64,000 bases of DNA from Agromyces sp. S2-1-8 (GCF_021129215.1 NZ_JAJOLP010000001.1:2728001-2792000), one strand, 5' to 3'; shown: positions 1-9,805, numbered from the stretch's first letter. The notes: generated by a model from the letters alone, not told the origin. Numbers and translations are program-made.

Positions 1-89
1 TCGTCACCCGCGACCGTTCCCTCACCGCCCAGTTCGAGCACACGCTCGTCGTCACCGACCGCGGCGCCGAGATCCTCACCCTCCCGTGA
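1..89 (+). CDS. map: Methionine aminopeptidase, type I, C-terminal end (partial)
   Basis: Only the last 28 codons are present, read in the frame starting at base 3 and ending at TGA 87-89. The tail contains TAQFEHTLVVTDRGAEILT, the usual C-terminus of actinobacterial type I methionine aminopeptidases, in which the conserved QFEHT supplies a metal-ligand Glu. The enzyme removes the initiator methionine from nascent proteins in the cytoplasm. The 5' part lies outside the window, so the start and remaining metal ligands cannot be checked. It is followed 49 nt downstream by ppgK on the same strand. Confidence 0.85.
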   Translation, partial: VTRDRSLTAQFEHTLVVTDRGAEILTLP

Positions 90-138
90 CGCATCCGGCC
101 TGAGCGTTCGCCGCACGGCACCGCGATAGTGTGAGCGC

Positions 139-891
139 ATGGCCACGGAACTCGCGATCGGCATCGACATCGGCGGCACGGGGATCAAGGGAGCAGTCGT
201 CGACCTCGGCGAGGGCACCCTCGTCTCCGACCGCATCAAGGTCAAGACGCCCGAGGGCGGCCGTCCCGCCGACATCCTGACCGCGACCACCGAGCTGCTC
301 GACCGGCTCTCGGCCGACTTCGACGAGTCGCTGCCGCTCGGCGTCTGCTTCCCGGCGATCGTCAAGCGCGGTCGCACCCTGTCGGCTGCGAACATCTCGC
401 GCGAGTGGATCGGACTGCCTGCCGAGGAGCTCTTCGAGGAGACCTTCGGCCGCGAGATCCACTTCATCAACGACGCGGATGCCGCCGGCTACGCCGAGTC
501 GCGCTACGGTGCGGCGGTCGACGCCGATGGGCTCGTCATCCTCACGACGCTCGGAACGGGCATCGGGTCCGCGTTCCTCTACGACGGCGTGCTGGTTCCG
601 AACACCGAACTCGGGCACATCGAGCTCGACGGCACCGAGGCCGAGAAGCGCGCGGCGTACTCCGCGATGGAGCGCGAGTCGCTCGACTGGGCGTCGTGGG
701 CCGCCCGCCTGCAGCGGTTCTACGCGCACATCGAGTTCATCTTCTCGCCCGACCTGTTCGTCGTCGGCGGCGGCGTGTCGAAGCACCACGAGCAGTTCCT
801 GCCGCTGCTCGACCTGAAGACGCCGATCGTACCCGCCCGCCACCGCAACAACGCCGGCATCATCGGGGCCGCGTCGCTCGCGGCGAAATGA
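139..891 (+). CDS. ppgK: Polyphosphate glucokinase (ROK family)
   Basis: Cytoplasmic kinase that phosphorylates glucose with inorganic polyphosphate (and usually ATP) to glucose-6-phosphate. The 250-residue length is typical of actinobacterial PpgK. The phosphate-binding loop GIDIGGTGIKGA lies at residues 8-19, the catalytic Asp sits in FINDADAAG near residue 110, and the second phosphate loop TLGTGIGSA is near residue 135. GHIELDG around residue 157 is the sugar-contact segment of the ROK fold. It lacks the CxCGxxxC zinc motif of NagC/Mlc-type ROK proteins, as expected for PpgK. The start is ATG 139, 49 nt after map. It converges on rnpB. Confidence 0.93.
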   Translation: MATELAIGIDIGGTGIKGAVVDLGEGTLVSDRIKVKTPEGGRPADILTATTELLDRLSADFDESLPLGVCFPAIVKRGRTLSAANISREWIGLPAEELFEETFGREIHFINDADAAGYAESRYGAAVDADGLVILTTLGTGIGSAFLYDGVLVPNTELGHIELDGTEAEKRAAYSAMERESLDWASWAARLQRFYAHIEFIFSPDLFVVGGGVSKHHEQFLPLLDLKTPIVPARHRNNAGIIGAASLAAK

Positions 892-958
892 CCGTGTGGT
901 GCAACGCCGCCCGCGATCGCCGGCGCGATCACCGGAGTCGGCGCCACGCCTCGTGGTG

Positions 959-1340
<382 letters not shown>

Positions 1341-1356
1341 CCCCTGAAGTCTACCG

Positions 1357-2094
1357 TCAGAGCCCCGACTCGTCGGTGCGCACGAGGATGCGGTCGCACT
1401 CGGGGCACTGCACGACGTCGTCGGGCGCGGACCGACGCACCGACTCGAGGTCGGAGCCGGTGAGCGTCATCGTGCACCCGCCGCAGGTGCGCTGGCGCAG
1501 GAGGGCCGCGCCGACGCCGGCGCCGCGCGTGCGACGCTGCTCGTAGAAGGCGAGGAGTTCGGCGGGGACGCCCGACGCGACGACCTCCCGATCGCGCTCG
1601 GCCTGCTCGCGCTCGACGGTGATGCCGCCCGCTGCGGCATCGCGCTCGGCCTCGAGCTCGGCGACCTCGGATTCGATGGCGGCGCGCTGCAGGTCGATGC
1701 TCGAGACGACGACCTCGGCCTCCTCGACCCGCTCCATCACGACGAGCTCCTGGTCTTCGAGGTCGCCGCGCCGCTTGGCGAGGGAGGCGAGCTCCGCCTC
1801 GAGCGCCTGCACGTCCTTCACCGACGAGGTGTGCTGCAGCCGGTCCGAGTCGCGGGCGATACGGGCCTCGACGACGGCGACATCGGACTCGAGCCGGGCG
1901 AGCTCCGTCTTCGCGTCCTCGAGCGTGCCGATCGCCTCAGCACGGGTGCCGCGCACCGCCGTCTCGCGCTTGGCGAGCTCGGCGAGCTGCGCGGTCTGCG
2001 GCAGGACGCCGAGCCGGTGCGCGAGCTGCTGGATGCGGGTGTCGATCGACTGGAGCCGCAGCAGTTCCTGCTGGTCGGCGGGCGTGGCCTTCAC
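1357..2094 (-). CDS. DUF164-type coiled-coil protein with C4 zinc ribbon
   Basis: A 245-residue protein. Residues 1 to about 185 are strongly charged and heptad-like (long coiled-coil hairpin rich in Glu, Arg and Ala), followed by a zinc ribbon with ligands C204xxC207 and C230xxC233. This is the DUF164/CT398-like family, found next to nif3-like genes in actinobacteria. Its biochemical function is not established; a nucleic-acid or secretion-linked role has been proposed for relatives. Start is GTG 2094, preceded on the minus strand by GAGGAG. It follows the nif3-like gene by 37 nt, most likely in one transcript, with rnpB immediately downstream. Confidence 0.9.
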   Translation of the reverse strand: MKATPADQQELLRLQSIDTRIQQLAHRLGVLPQTAQLAELAKRETAVRGTRAEAIGTLEDAKTELARLESDVAVVEARIARDSDRLQHTSSVKDVQALEAELASLAKRRGDLEDQELVVMERVEEAEVVVSSIDLQRAAIESEVAELEAERDAAAGGITVEREQAERDREVVASGVPAELLAFYEQRRTRGAGVGAALLRQRTCGGCTMTLTGSDLESVRRSAPDDVVQCPECDRILVRTDESGL

Positions 2095-2131
2095 GTGGTG
2101 CTCCTCGCGGGGGTCTGGGCTGGACTCGTCA

Positions 2132-2950
2132 TCATTGCACGACCTGGAAGTCCCATGGGTCGGTGCGCAGCTCGCTCACGACGATCTCGAGCCCCGGCAG
2201 GGCCGCGCGCAGCTCGGCGGCGGCGACGTCCAGCCAGAGCCACTCGCTCGCCCAGTGCGAGACGTCGACGAGCGCGGGTCCGCCGCCGAGCGCGGCCTGC
2301 TCGCGCGCCTCGGAGGCGGGATGGTGGCGCAGGTCGGCGGTGACGTAGACGTCGGCCGCACGTACCGCAGGGTGCCCGAGCAGCGAATCGCCGGCCCCGC
2401 CGCAGACCGCGACCGTCTCGACCGGGTCGTCGAATCCGCCGGCAGCACGCACGCCGGTCGCGGTCGCCGGGAGGAGCTCGGCGATGCGTCGCGCGAGACG
2501 GCCGAGCGTGGTCGGCTCGGTCAGGCGACCGACCCGGCCGAGCCCCGTGTCACCGTCGTCGGATGCCTCGATCGGGCGCTGCTCGGCGAGGCCGAGCCGA
2601 TCGGCAAGCACTGCGCTCGTGCCGGTCGCGACGACGTCCGCGTTCGTGTGCGCCGCGAGCAGGGCGCAGTCGGCGCGGATGAGCCGGGCGAGCAGCGCGC
2701 CCTTGTAGCGGTCCTCTGCGACCGTCGTGACGCCCCGCAGCAGCAGCGGATGGTGCGCGATCAGCAGGTCGGCGCCGGAGGCCACGGCTTCGTCGACCGT
2801 CGCGGCGACCGCGTCGACGGCCAGCAGCACCCGCCGCACGGGCGCGTCGAGAGCGCCGGAGACGAGCCCCGAGGCATCCCACGCCTCGGTGCCGGCCGCG
2901 GGCCAGAGGCGTTCGGTGACGGCGAGCACATCGGCGAGGACCAGCGACAT
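2132..2950 (-). CDS. Nif3-like dinuclear metal-centre protein
   Basis: A 272-residue member of the Nif3/YbgI (GTP cyclohydrolase I type 2/NIF3) family, which forms hexameric toroids with a two-metal site; the physiological reaction is unsettled. Metal ligands are visible as HHPL at residues 66-69, H101 and D105 in AAHTNAD, and a late His in DVSHWASEW near residue 247. The usual WDNxGL near the N-terminus is WDASGL here. The start is striking: ATG 2950 follows the tRNA-Val discriminator base by one nucleotide, leaving no room for a Shine-Dalgarno sequence, so translation is probably leaderless after tRNA 3' processing. The next ORF in the operon is the DUF164 gene. Confidence 0.92.
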   Translation of the reverse strand: MSLVLADVLAVTERLWPAAGTEAWDASGLVSGALDAPVRRVLLAVDAVAATVDEAVASGADLLIAHHPLLLRGVTTVAEDRYKGALLARLIRADCALLAAHTNADVVATGTSAVLADRLGLAEQRPIEASDDGDTGLGRVGRLTEPTTLGRLARRIAELLPATATGVRAAGGFDDPVETVAVCGGAGDSLLGHPAVRAADVYVTADLRHHPASEAREQAALGGGPALVDVSHWASEWLWLDVAAAELRAALPGLEIVVSELRTDPWDFQVVQ

Positions 2951-2951
2951 G

Positions 2952-3024
2952 TGGGCCCTGCCGGGCTCGAACCGACGACATCCACGGTGTAAACGTGGCG
3001 CTCTACCAACTGAGCTAAAGGCCC
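2952..3024 (-). tRNA. tRNA-Val (anticodon TAC)
   Basis: A 73-nt cloverleaf read on the minus strand. The acceptor GGGCCTT pairs with AGGGCCC (one G-U), the D-arm is GCTCAGTTGGTAGAGC, the anticodon stem is CCACG/CGTGG around loop TTTACAC, and the T-arm contains GGTTCGAGC. The discriminator is A; CCA is not encoded. The nif3-like coding sequence begins one base downstream of the 3' end. Confidence 0.96.
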
Positions 3025-3088
3025 TCGCGCCGCACGCGGCGCAGGCTCATCGTATCCGAGCGGCCGGGCGGCGCGGCATCCCGCCGGG

Positions 3089-3559
3089 TCAGGCGGCCCT
3101 TCGCAGCGAAGCGAGCGCCTCGCGGTACCGCTCGAGCGGACGCGCCTCGCCCTTCGGCGTGGCGAAACTGTCGACCACCACGCCGTCGTCGTCGATGAGG
3201 AAGGTCGCGCGTGCCGCGACGCCGTGCTCGGCGTCGAACGCGCCGTACGCCGCGGCGACCTCGCCGTGCGGCCAGAAGTCGGCGAGCAGGCGGAACCCGT
3301 AGCCCTGCGCCTCGCTCCACGCCCGGAGCGTGTGCTTGGAGTCGACCGACACGCCGATGAGCTCGACCGACTCGTCGGCGAACATCGCGAAGTTGTCGCG
3401 CAGCTCGCACAGCTCGCCCTGGCAGATGCCCGAGAAGGCCAGAGGGAAGAACACGAGCACGACCGGTCGCCGGCCGCGGAAGTCGGCGAGCCGCACGGTC
3501 TGCCCGTGCTGGTCGACGAGGTCGAAGTCGGGCGCGACGGCACCAGGGGCGAGGATCAT
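3089..3559 (-). CDS. Peroxiredoxin, AhpE-like, with an extra Cys
   Basis: Cytoplasmic thiol peroxidase of 156 residues that reduces hydroperoxides. The start ATG 3559 is chosen because GGAGG lies 9 nt upstream; an in-frame ATG 33 nt further up has no such site. The peroxidatic motif [17 protein letters not shown] is AhpE-like (AhpE has FTGICQGEL), but a second Cys follows after four residues (C-x4-C), as in PrxQ/BCP enzymes, so it may act as an atypical 2-Cys rather than 1-Cys enzyme. It is divergent from aceE. Confidence 0.9.
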   Translation of the reverse strand: MILAPGAVAPDFDLVDQHGQTVRLADFRGRRPVVLVFFPLAFSGICQGELCELRDNFAMFADESVELIGVSVDSKHTLRAWSEAQGYGFRLLADFWPHGEVAAAYGAFDAEHGVAARATFLIDDDGVVVDSFATPKGEARPLERYREALASLRRAA

Positions 3560-3623
3560 GGACGGGGACCTCCGATCGGAACGGCCCATCATCGTACCGC
3601 CCCCGATTCCCGACGAGACTCAT

Positions 3624-3659
3624 TAGGATGGCGGGGTGCCATGCGACCGCGAGGCGGTC
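3624..3659 (+). promoter_or_regulatory. Candidate aceE promoter region with inverted repeat
   Basis: A -10-like TAGGAT lies at 3624-3629; no good -35 is visible. An inverted repeat GACCGC-GAG-GCGGTC follows at 3645-3659, inside the probable 5' leader of aceE, and could be an operator. Read by eye only. Confidence 0.35.
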
Positions 3660-3720
3660 AGCCTCGGCGTGCGCACGTCCACACCACGCAGGTGATCCCT
3701 GCAGAGAAGAGAGGTCGAGT

Positions 3721-6447
3721 GTGACTGTCAACGACCAGGATCCTTACTCGGTCGAGGCGATGGACTCGGATCCCGAGGAGACGAACGAATGGGCGGAGTC
3801 GCTCGACTCGCTCGTCGCCGAGAAGGGCCACCAGCGGGCGCGTGAGATCATGCTCAGCCTGCTGAAGCGCTCGAAGGAGCTGCACCTCGGCGTGCCGATG
3901 GTGCCCACCACCGACTACCTGAACACGATCGCGCCCGAGAACGAGCCGGAGTTCCCGGGCGACGAGGAGACCGAGCGCCGCTATCGCGCGTGGATCCGCT
4001 GGAACGCCGCCATGCTCGTGCACCGCGCGCAGCGTCCCGGCATCGGCGTCGGCGGGCACATCTCGACCTACGCGTCGAGCGCCGCCCTGTACGAGGTCGG
4101 CTTCAACCACTTCTTCCGCGGGCAGGACCACCCCGGCGGCGGCGATCAGGTCTTCTACCAGGGTCACGCCTCCCCCGGCATGTACGCACGCGCGTTCCTC
4201 GAGGGCCGTCTCTCGAGCGACCAGCTCGACGGCTTCCGCCAGGAGAAGTCGCACGCCCCGAACGGCCTCTCGAGCTACCCGCACCCGCGGCTCATGCCCG
4301 AGTTCTGGCAGTTCCCGACCGTGTCGATGGGTCTCGGCCCGATCAACGCGATCTACCAGGCGCAGCTCAACAAGTACCTCACCAACCGCGGCATCAAGGA
4401 CGCCTCCGACCAGCACGTCTGGGCGTTCCTGGGCGACGGCGAGATGGACGAGGTCGAGAGCCGCGGCCAGCTCCAGGTCGCCGCGAACGAGGGCCTCGAC
4501 AACCTCACGTTCGTCATCAACTGCAACCTCCAGCGGCTCGACGGCCCGGTGCGCGGCAACGGCAAGATCATCCAGGAGCTCGAGAGCTTCTTCCGCGGTG
4601 CGGGCTGGAACGTGATCAAGGTCATCTGGGGTCGCGAGTGGGACTCGCTGCTCGCGAACGACCACGAGGGCGCGCTCCGCAACCTCATGAACGTCACCCC
4701 CGACGGCGACTACCAGACGTACAAGGCCGAGTCGGGCGCCTACGTGCGGGAGAACTTCTTCGGCCGCGACCCCCGCGCCCTCGAGCTCGTGAAAGACCTG
4801 AGCGACGACGAGATCTGGGGCCTCAAGCGCGGCGGCCACGACTACCGCAAGGTGTACGCGGCGTTCAAGGCCGCGGTCGAGCACAAGGGCCAGCCCACCG
4901 TCATCCTCGCGAAGACCATCAAGGGCTACGGACTCGGTCCCGCCTTCGAGGGTCGCAACGCGACCCACCAGATGAAGAAGATGACGCTGGACAACCTGAA
5001 GACGTTCCGCGACTCGATGCGCATCCCGATCACGGACGCGCAGCTCGAGGAGAACCCCTACCTGCCGCCGTACTACAACCCGGGTGAGACCGACCCGGCG
5101 ATCCAGTACCTGCACGAGCGGCGTCGCGCACTCGGCGGCTACACGCCCGAGCGCCGCGCGAAGTACACGCAGATCACGTTGCCCGACGAGTCGGCCTACG
5201 CGATCGCGAAGAAGGGCTCGGGCACGCAGGAGATCGCGACGACCATGGCGTTCGTGCGACTCCTGAAGGACCTGATCCGCTCGAAGGACTTCGGCCACCG
5301 CATCGTGCCGATCATCCCCGACGAGGCGCGCACCTTCGGCATCGACGCGTTCTTCCCGACCGCGAAGATCTACAACCCGAACGGCCAGCACTACACGTCG
5401 GTCGACCGCGAGCTGCTGCTGGCGTACAAGGAGAGCCCGCAGGGGCAGATCGTGCACGTCGGCATCAACGAGGCCGGCGCACTCGCCGCGTTCACCAACG
5501 TGGGCACGTCGTACTCGACGCAGGGCGAGCCGCTGATCCCGATCTACGTGTTCTACTCGATGTTCGGGTTCCAGCGCACGGGCGACGCGATGTGGGCCGC
5601 CGGCGACCAGATGGCGCGCGGCTTCATCATCGGCGCGACCGCCGGTCGCACGACGCTCACGGGTGAAGGCCTCCAGCACGCCGACGGTCACTCGCCGCTC
5701 CTCGCAGCGACGAACCCCGCGGTCGTCTCGTACGACCCCGCGTACGGCTACGAGATCGGGCACATCATGCGTTCGGGCCTCGAGCGCATGTACGGCGGCC
5801 AGCACGCCGACCCGAACGTCATGTACTACCTCACGGTGTACAACGAGCCGATCGTGCAGCCGGCCGAGCCCGAGGGCGTCGACGTCGACGGCATCGTCCG
5901 CGGCATCCACCGCCTCTCGGAGTCCGGTACCGCCGGCCCGAAGGCCCAGCTGCTCGCCTCGGGTGTCGCCGTGCCGTGGATCCTCGAGGCGCAGCAGCTC
6001 CTCGCGGACGACTGGGGCGTGTCGGCGGACATCTGGAGCGTGACCAGCTGGTCCGAGCTCCGCCGTGACGGCGTCGCCGCCGACGAGCACAACTTCCTCA
6101 ACCCCGACGCCGAGCGGCAGGTCCCGTACCTGACGCAGAAGCTCGGCGGGGCCCAGGGTCCGTTCGTGGCCGTCTCCGACTACGCGCACGCGGTGCCCGA
6201 CCAGATCCGCGCCTACGTGCCCGGTCAGTACGCGACGCTCGGCGCAGACGACTTCGGCTTCTCCGACACGCGCGCGGCGGCCCGTCGCTTCTTCAAGATC
6301 GACGGCCCGTCGGTCGTCGTGCGCACACTCGAGCTGCTCGCCGACCGAGGCGAGGTCGACCGCTCGTTGCCGGCCCAGGCGATCGAGAAGTACCGGTTGC
6401 ACGACGTGAACGCCGGTACGACCGGATCGGCCGGCGGCGAGAGCTAG
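3721..6447 (+). CDS. aceE: Pyruvate dehydrogenase E1 component, homodimeric type
   Basis: Thiamine-diphosphate enzyme that decarboxylates pyruvate and acetylates the E2 lipoyl group, feeding acetyl-CoA to the TCA cycle and to fatty acid synthesis. The 908-residue length fits the homodimeric E1 (AceE) rather than the E1-alpha/beta type. The ThDP-binding motif starts at [11 protein letters not shown] (about residue 235) and ends near NCNLQRLDG (about 270). GTG 3721 is preferred: AGAGAGG lies just upstream, and the sequence [10 protein letters not shown] resembles other actinobacterial AceE starts; longer in-frame starts lack this site. It lies 10 nt before the fasR-like gene, so the acetyl-CoA source is co-located with the fatty acid genes. 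Confidence 0.97.
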   Translation: MTVNDQDPYSVEAMDSDPEETNEWAESLDSLVAEKGHQRAREIMLSLLKRSKELHLGVPMVPTTDYLNTIAPENEPEFPGDEETERRYRAWIRWNAAMLVHRAQRPGIGVGGHISTYASSAALYEVGFNHFFRGQDHPGGGDQVFYQGHASPGMYARAFLEGRLSSDQLDGFRQEKSHAPNGLSSYPHPRLMPEFWQFPTVSMGLGPINAIYQAQLNKYLTNRGIKDASDQHVWAFLGDGEMDEVESRGQLQVAANEGLDNLTFVINCNLQRLDGPVRGNGKIIQELESFFRGAGWNVIKVIWGREWDSLLANDHEGALRNLMNVTPDGDYQTYKAESGAYVRENFFGRDPRALELVKDLSDDEIWGLKRGGHDYRKVYAAFKAAVEHKGQPTVILAKTIKGYGLGPAFEGRNATHQMKKMTLDNLKTFRDSMRIPITDAQLEENPYLPPYYNPGETDPAIQYLHERRRALGGYTPERRAKYTQITLPDESAYAIAKKGSGTQEIATTMAFVRLLKDLIRSKDFGHRIVPIIPDEARTFGIDAFFPTAKIYNPNGQHYTSVDRELLLAYKESPQGQIVHVGINEAGALAAFTNVGTSYSTQGEPLIPIYVFYSMFGFQRTGDAMWAAGDQMARGFIIGATAGRTTLTGEGLQHADGHSPLLAATNPAVVSYDPAYGYEIGHIMRSGLERMYGGQHADPNVMYYLTVYNEPIVQPAEPEGVDVDGIVRGIHRLSESGTAGPKAQLLASGVAVPWILEAQQLLADDWGVSADIWSVTSWSELRRDGVAADEHNFLNPDAERQVPYLTQKLGGAQGPFVAVSDYAHAVPDQIRAYVPGQYATLGADDFGFSDTRAAARRFFKIDGPSVVVRTLELLADRGEVDRSLPAQAIEKYRLHDVNAGTTGSAGGES

Positions 6448-6457
6448 CGGGCGCGAG

Positions 6458-7666
6458 GTGGCGACGAGGCCGAAGACGAAGGCGGAGACGCTCGCATGGT
6501 TGCGCACCATCGCGGGTGAGCTCGCGACTGCGACGCTCAAGCGACTCGAGGACACGTTGCCGTGGTACGGCGACATGCCCCCGAGCCGCCGTTCCGCTGT
6601 CGGCCTCGTCGCCCAAGCCGGCATCTCGTCGTTCATCGCGTGGTTCGACGACCCCCGGTCGACGCCCTGGATCGCCGCCGACGTGTTCGGCGCCGCGCCG
6701 CGGGAGCTCCTGCGGTCGGTGAGCCTGCAGCAGACGCTGCAACTCATCCGGGTGACGGTCGAGGTCGTCGAGGAACGGGTGAAGGACGGCGGCGAGCCGC
6801 TCCGCGAGGCGATCCTGCTGTACTCGCGTGAGATCGCGTTCGCGGCAGCCGACGTCTACGCCCGCGCCGCCGAGGCGCGCGGCCTGTGGGACGCCCGGCT
6901 CGAGGCCCTCGTCGTCGACTCCATCCTCTCCGGCGAGTCCGACGACGAGCTTCCGAGCCGCATCGCCGCCCTCGGCTGGCACGGTCACGGCGAGGTGGCC
7001 GTGCTCGTCGGCACGGCGCCGAAGCAGCTCGACGTCGACCACGTGCGCCGCGCCGCCCGGCACATGCACGCCGACGTGCTCATCGGCGTGCAGGGCAATC
7101 GCCTCGTACTCGTGATCGGCCGGGCCGACCCCCTCTCCCCCGACGGCGAGGAGTCGATCGGCACCTCGCCCGCCCTCACGTTCATGGAGATCGCGGCGCA
7201 GCTCGAGCCGCACTTCGGTCCCGGCCATCTCGTGCTCGGGCACGCCGTGCCGAACCTCGTCGACGCGTCGAAGAGCGCGAAGGCGGCGCTCGCCGGGTTC
7301 GCGGTGGCCCGGTCGTGGCGGCACGCGCCGCGACCCGTGCACGCCGACGACCTGCTACCCGAGCGCGCGCTCGCGGGCGACCCGCTCGCGCGTGCGACGC
7401 TCGTCCACCGCATCTACCGCCCCCTGCAGGCGCACTCGACCGAGCTGCTGACGACGCTCTGGAGCTACCTCGACAACGGCCGGTCGCTCGAGGCGACCGC
7501 CCGGGAGCTCTTCGTGCACCCCAACACGGTGAGGTACCGGCTGAAGCGCGTCTCCGACGTCATCGGCTGGGATGCCACGGGCGCACGCGAGGCGCTCATC
7601 CTCCAGTCGGCGCTCATCATCGGATCGATGAGCGACCACGAGCACGCCCCGCGACGACCATCCTGA
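6458..7666 (+). CDS. PucR/CdaR-type regulator of fatty acid synthesis (FasR-like)
   Basis: A 402-residue DNA-binding protein. The C-terminal PucR helix-turn-helix is clear: a long helix LWSYLDNGRSLEATARELF, then VHPNTVRYRLKRV (about residues 335-375). Upstream is a GGDEF-like/CdaR central region and an N-terminal segment with the pattern of Streptomyces FasR, which controls the fabD-fabH-acpP-fabF operon from the same position. It starts at GTG 6458, 10 nt after aceE. The neighbouring genes strongly suggest that it controls the downstream fab genes; two palindromes lie between it and fabD. The effector is unknown. Confidence 0.88.
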   Translation: MATRPKTKAETLAWLRTIAGELATATLKRLEDTLPWYGDMPPSRRSAVGLVAQAGISSFIAWFDDPRSTPWIAADVFGAAPRELLRSVSLQQTLQLIRVTVEVVEERVKDGGEPLREAILLYSREIAFAAADVYARAAEARGLWDARLEALVVDSILSGESDDELPSRIAALGWHGHGEVAVLVGTAPKQLDVDHVRRAARHMHADVLIGVQGNRLVLVIGRADPLSPDGEESIGTSPALTFMEIAAQLEPHFGPGHLVLGHAVPNLVDASKSAKAALAGFAVARSWRHAPRPVHADDLLPERALAGDPLARATLVHRIYRPLQAHSTELLTTLWSYLDNGRSLEATARELFVHPNTVRYRLKRVSDVIGWDATGAREALILQSALIIGSMSDHEHAPRRPS

Positions 7667-7711
7667 ACCGGCCCAAGCATGGCCGTGGCATCGCGACGCT
7701 GTGCAGTCGAT

Positions 7712-7748
7712 ACAACGGTTGTGCGAAGAGCTTGTGGCGTGTGCACAC
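7712..7748 (+). promoter_or_regulatory. Two palindromes upstream of fabD (candidate FasR operators)
   Basis: The 115-nt gap between the regulator and fabD has an odd-length palindrome ACAACGGTTGT at 7712-7722 and a perfect 10-mer GTGTGCACAC at 7739-7748 that lies in a longer, nearly symmetric element (GTGG...CCAC). They lie 34-70 nt ahead of the fabD start, where an operator would be expected. It is less G+C-rich than flanking DNA. Confidence 0.45.
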
Positions 7749-7781
7749 CACAGTTCGTCCTGTGATTGGCAGACTGGGGTG

Positions 7782-8702
7782 GTGATCGTCGTCGTCTGCC
7801 CTGGACAGGGCTCTCAGACCCCCGGATTCCTCACCCCCTGGCTCGCAGAACCCGGCTTCGCCGAGCGCCTCGACGCGCTCTCGGCCGCCGCGGGCATCGA
7901 CCTGGCCGCGCACGGCACGGTGAGCGACGCCGACACCATCCGCGACACCGCGGTCGCGCAGCCGCTCATCGTTGCGGCCGGCCTGCTCACGCTCGACGCG
8001 TTGCTCGACGACGGGCGTGCAGAGCGAATCGGCGGGATCGCCGGACACTCGGTCGGCGAGATCACGGCGGCCGCCGGGGCCGGCGTGCTGACCGGCACCG
8101 AGGCGATCGGCTTCGTCGCCGAGCGCGGCCGCGCGATGGCCGAGGCCGCTGCGCTCGAGCCGACCGGGATGAGCGCCGTGCTCGGCGGCGACGAGGCCGA
8201 TCTGCTCGCGCGCCTCGCCGAGCTCGGCCTCGAACCCGCGAACTTCAACGGCGGCGGGCAGATCGTCGTCGCCGGCGCGGTCGACGCCCTCGAGCAGCTG
8301 AAGGCCGAGCCGCCGGCCGGCGCACGGGTCATTCCGCTGCAGGTCGCCGGCGCGTTCCACACCCGGTACATGCGACCCGCCGTCGAGCGCCTCGCCGAGG
8401 TCGCCGAGCGGCTCTCCCCCGCCGACCCCGCCCTGCCGATCTGGACGAACCGCGACGGCAGCACGGTCGCCTCCGGCACCGAGTTCCTCGAACTCCTCGT
8501 CGGGCAGGTCTCGTCGCCCGTGCGCTGGGACCGCTGCATGGAGTCGTTCGCCGAAGCGGGCGTCTCCGGCATCATCGAGCTCGCACCCGCCGGCGCGCTC
8601 GTCGGTCTCGCCAAGCGCGGCCTCAAGGGCGTGCCGACGGTCGCCGTGAAGACTCCCGACGACCTCGCCGCCGCCATCGAGCTCATCGACCAGGCCGCCT
8701 GA
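7782..8702 (+). CDS. fabD: Malonyl-CoA:ACP S-malonyltransferase
   Basis: Transfers malonyl from CoA to the acyl carrier protein, supplying extender units to the type II fatty acid synthase. 306 residues, usual for FabD. CPGQGSQTPG is at residues 6-15, the nucleophile Ser is in GHSVGE near residue 89, and the catalytic His is in AFHTRYM near residue 191. GTG 7782 is chosen since the product then begins MIVVVCPGQGSQ like its homologues; an upstream in-frame start would add unrelated residues through the palindromic promoter. First gene of the fabD-fabH-acpP-fabF set. Confidence 0.96.
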   Translation: MIVVVCPGQGSQTPGFLTPWLAEPGFAERLDALSAAAGIDLAAHGTVSDADTIRDTAVAQPLIVAAGLLTLDALLDDGRAERIGGIAGHSVGEITAAAGAGVLTGTEAIGFVAERGRAMAEAAALEPTGMSAVLGGDEADLLARLAELGLEPANFNGGGQIVVAGAVDALEQLKAEPPAGARVIPLQVAGAFHTRYMRPAVERLAEVAERLSPADPALPIWTNRDGSTVASGTEFLELLVGQVSSPVRWDRCMESFAEAGVSGIIELAPAGALVGLAKRGLKGVPTVAVKTPDDLAAAIELIDQAA

Positions 8703-8734
8703 GCCGCCGCCCCCGCGAACGGAGAAAGCCGAGC

Positions 8735-9739
8735 ATGACGAGACCAACCCTCCAGCAGTCGCACGGACCCGCCTACACGCGCATCTACGCACTCGGTGCT
8801 GCGCGCGGCGCGAACGCGGTGCCGAACGACGACCTCGTCGGCCCGATCGACTCGTCCGACGAGTGGATCCAGCAGCGCACCGGCATCGTGACCCGCACCC
8901 GCGCCGACGCCGACGTGTCGGCGCTCGACCTCGCGACGGCCGCGGCGACCGAGGCCATCGAACGCTCGGGCGTCGCCCCCGAGCTCGTCGACCTCGTCAT
9001 CATCGCGACGATCTCGAACGTGCAGCAGACCCCGTCGATGGCTGCGGTCGTCGCCGATCGGGTCGGGGCGAACCCCGCCGCCGCCTACGACACGAACGCC
9101 GCATGCGCCGGCTACGCCTACGCGGTGGCCCAGGCCGACGCCCTCATCCGCGCCGGCGCGGCGCACTACGCGCTCGTGATCGGCGCAGAGAAGCTCTCCG
9201 ACGTCGTCGACCCGACCGACCGCTCCATCTCGTTCCTCCTCGGCGACGGCGCCGGCGCCGCCGTCATCGGCCCGAGCGACACGCCCGGCATCGCACGCAC
9301 CATCTGGGGTTCGGACGGCTCGAAGGCGGGCGCGGTCGGCATGAACAGCACCCTCATCGAGTTCCGTGACGGCGCGGCCGAGTGGCCGACGCTCCGTCAG
9401 GAGGGCCAGACGGTCTTCCGCTGGGCGGTGTGGGACATGGCGAAGGTCGCGAAGCAGGCCCTCGACGCCGCCGGCGTCACGAGCGCCGACCTCGCCGCCT
9501 TCATCCCGCACCAGGCGAACATGCGCATCATCGACGAGTTCGCGAAGCAGCTCAAGCTGCCCGAGTCCGTGGTGATCGCCCGCGACATCGCGACGACCGG
9601 CAACACCTCGGCCGCTTCGATCCCGCTCGCAACGCACCGCCTGCTCGAAGAGCACCCCGAGCTTTCCGGAGGCCTCGCCCTCCAGATCGGCTTCGGCGCC
9701 GGACTCGTGTTCGGCGCCCAAGTGGTGGTTCTCCCCTGA
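8735..9739 (+). CDS. fabH: 3-oxoacyl-ACP synthase III
   Basis: Condenses an acyl-CoA starter with malonyl-ACP to begin fatty acid synthesis; actinobacterial FabH usually prefers branched starters. 334 residues with the complete triad: C124 in NAACAGYAY, H259 in FIPHQAN and N290 in TTGNTSAAS. Start ATG 8735 has GGAGAAAG 7 nt upstream, 32 nt after fabD. There is a short N-terminal extension (MTRPTLQQSHGPAY) ahead of the thiolase fold, common in this lineage. Confidence 0.96.
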   Translation: MTRPTLQQSHGPAYTRIYALGAARGANAVPNDDLVGPIDSSDEWIQQRTGIVTRTRADADVSALDLATAAATEAIERSGVAPELVDLVIIATISNVQQTPSMAAVVADRVGANPAAAYDTNAACAGYAYAVAQADALIRAGAAHYALVIGAEKLSDVVDPTDRSISFLLGDGAGAAVIGPSDTPGIARTIWGSDGSKAGAVGMNSTLIEFRDGAAEWPTLRQEGQTVFRWAVWDMAKVAKQALDAAGVTSADLAAFIPHQANMRIIDEFAKQLKLPESVVIARDIATTGNTSAASIPLATHRLLEEHPELSGGLALQIGFGAGLVFGAQVVVLP

Positions 9740-9759
9740 ACCGCCGACCCCTGTCCATC

Positions 9760-9765
9760 TAGACT
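9760..9765 (+). promoter_or_regulatory. -10-like element ahead of acpP
   Basis: The hexamer TAGACT in the 66-nt fabH-acpP gap fits the loose actinobacterial -10 consensus TAnnnT and would start a transcript about 35 nt before acpP. It would allow extra acyl carrier protein synthesis. No clear -35 is seen. Confidence 0.3.
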
Positions 9766-9805
9766 GTCACTCGGTCAAACGAGACACCCCTCAAGGAGAA
9801 GAACC

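Noticed and set aside
3658..6747. 1029-codon minus-strand frame opposite aceE
   Set aside because: Antisense shadow of a clear aceE gene with no recognisable domain.
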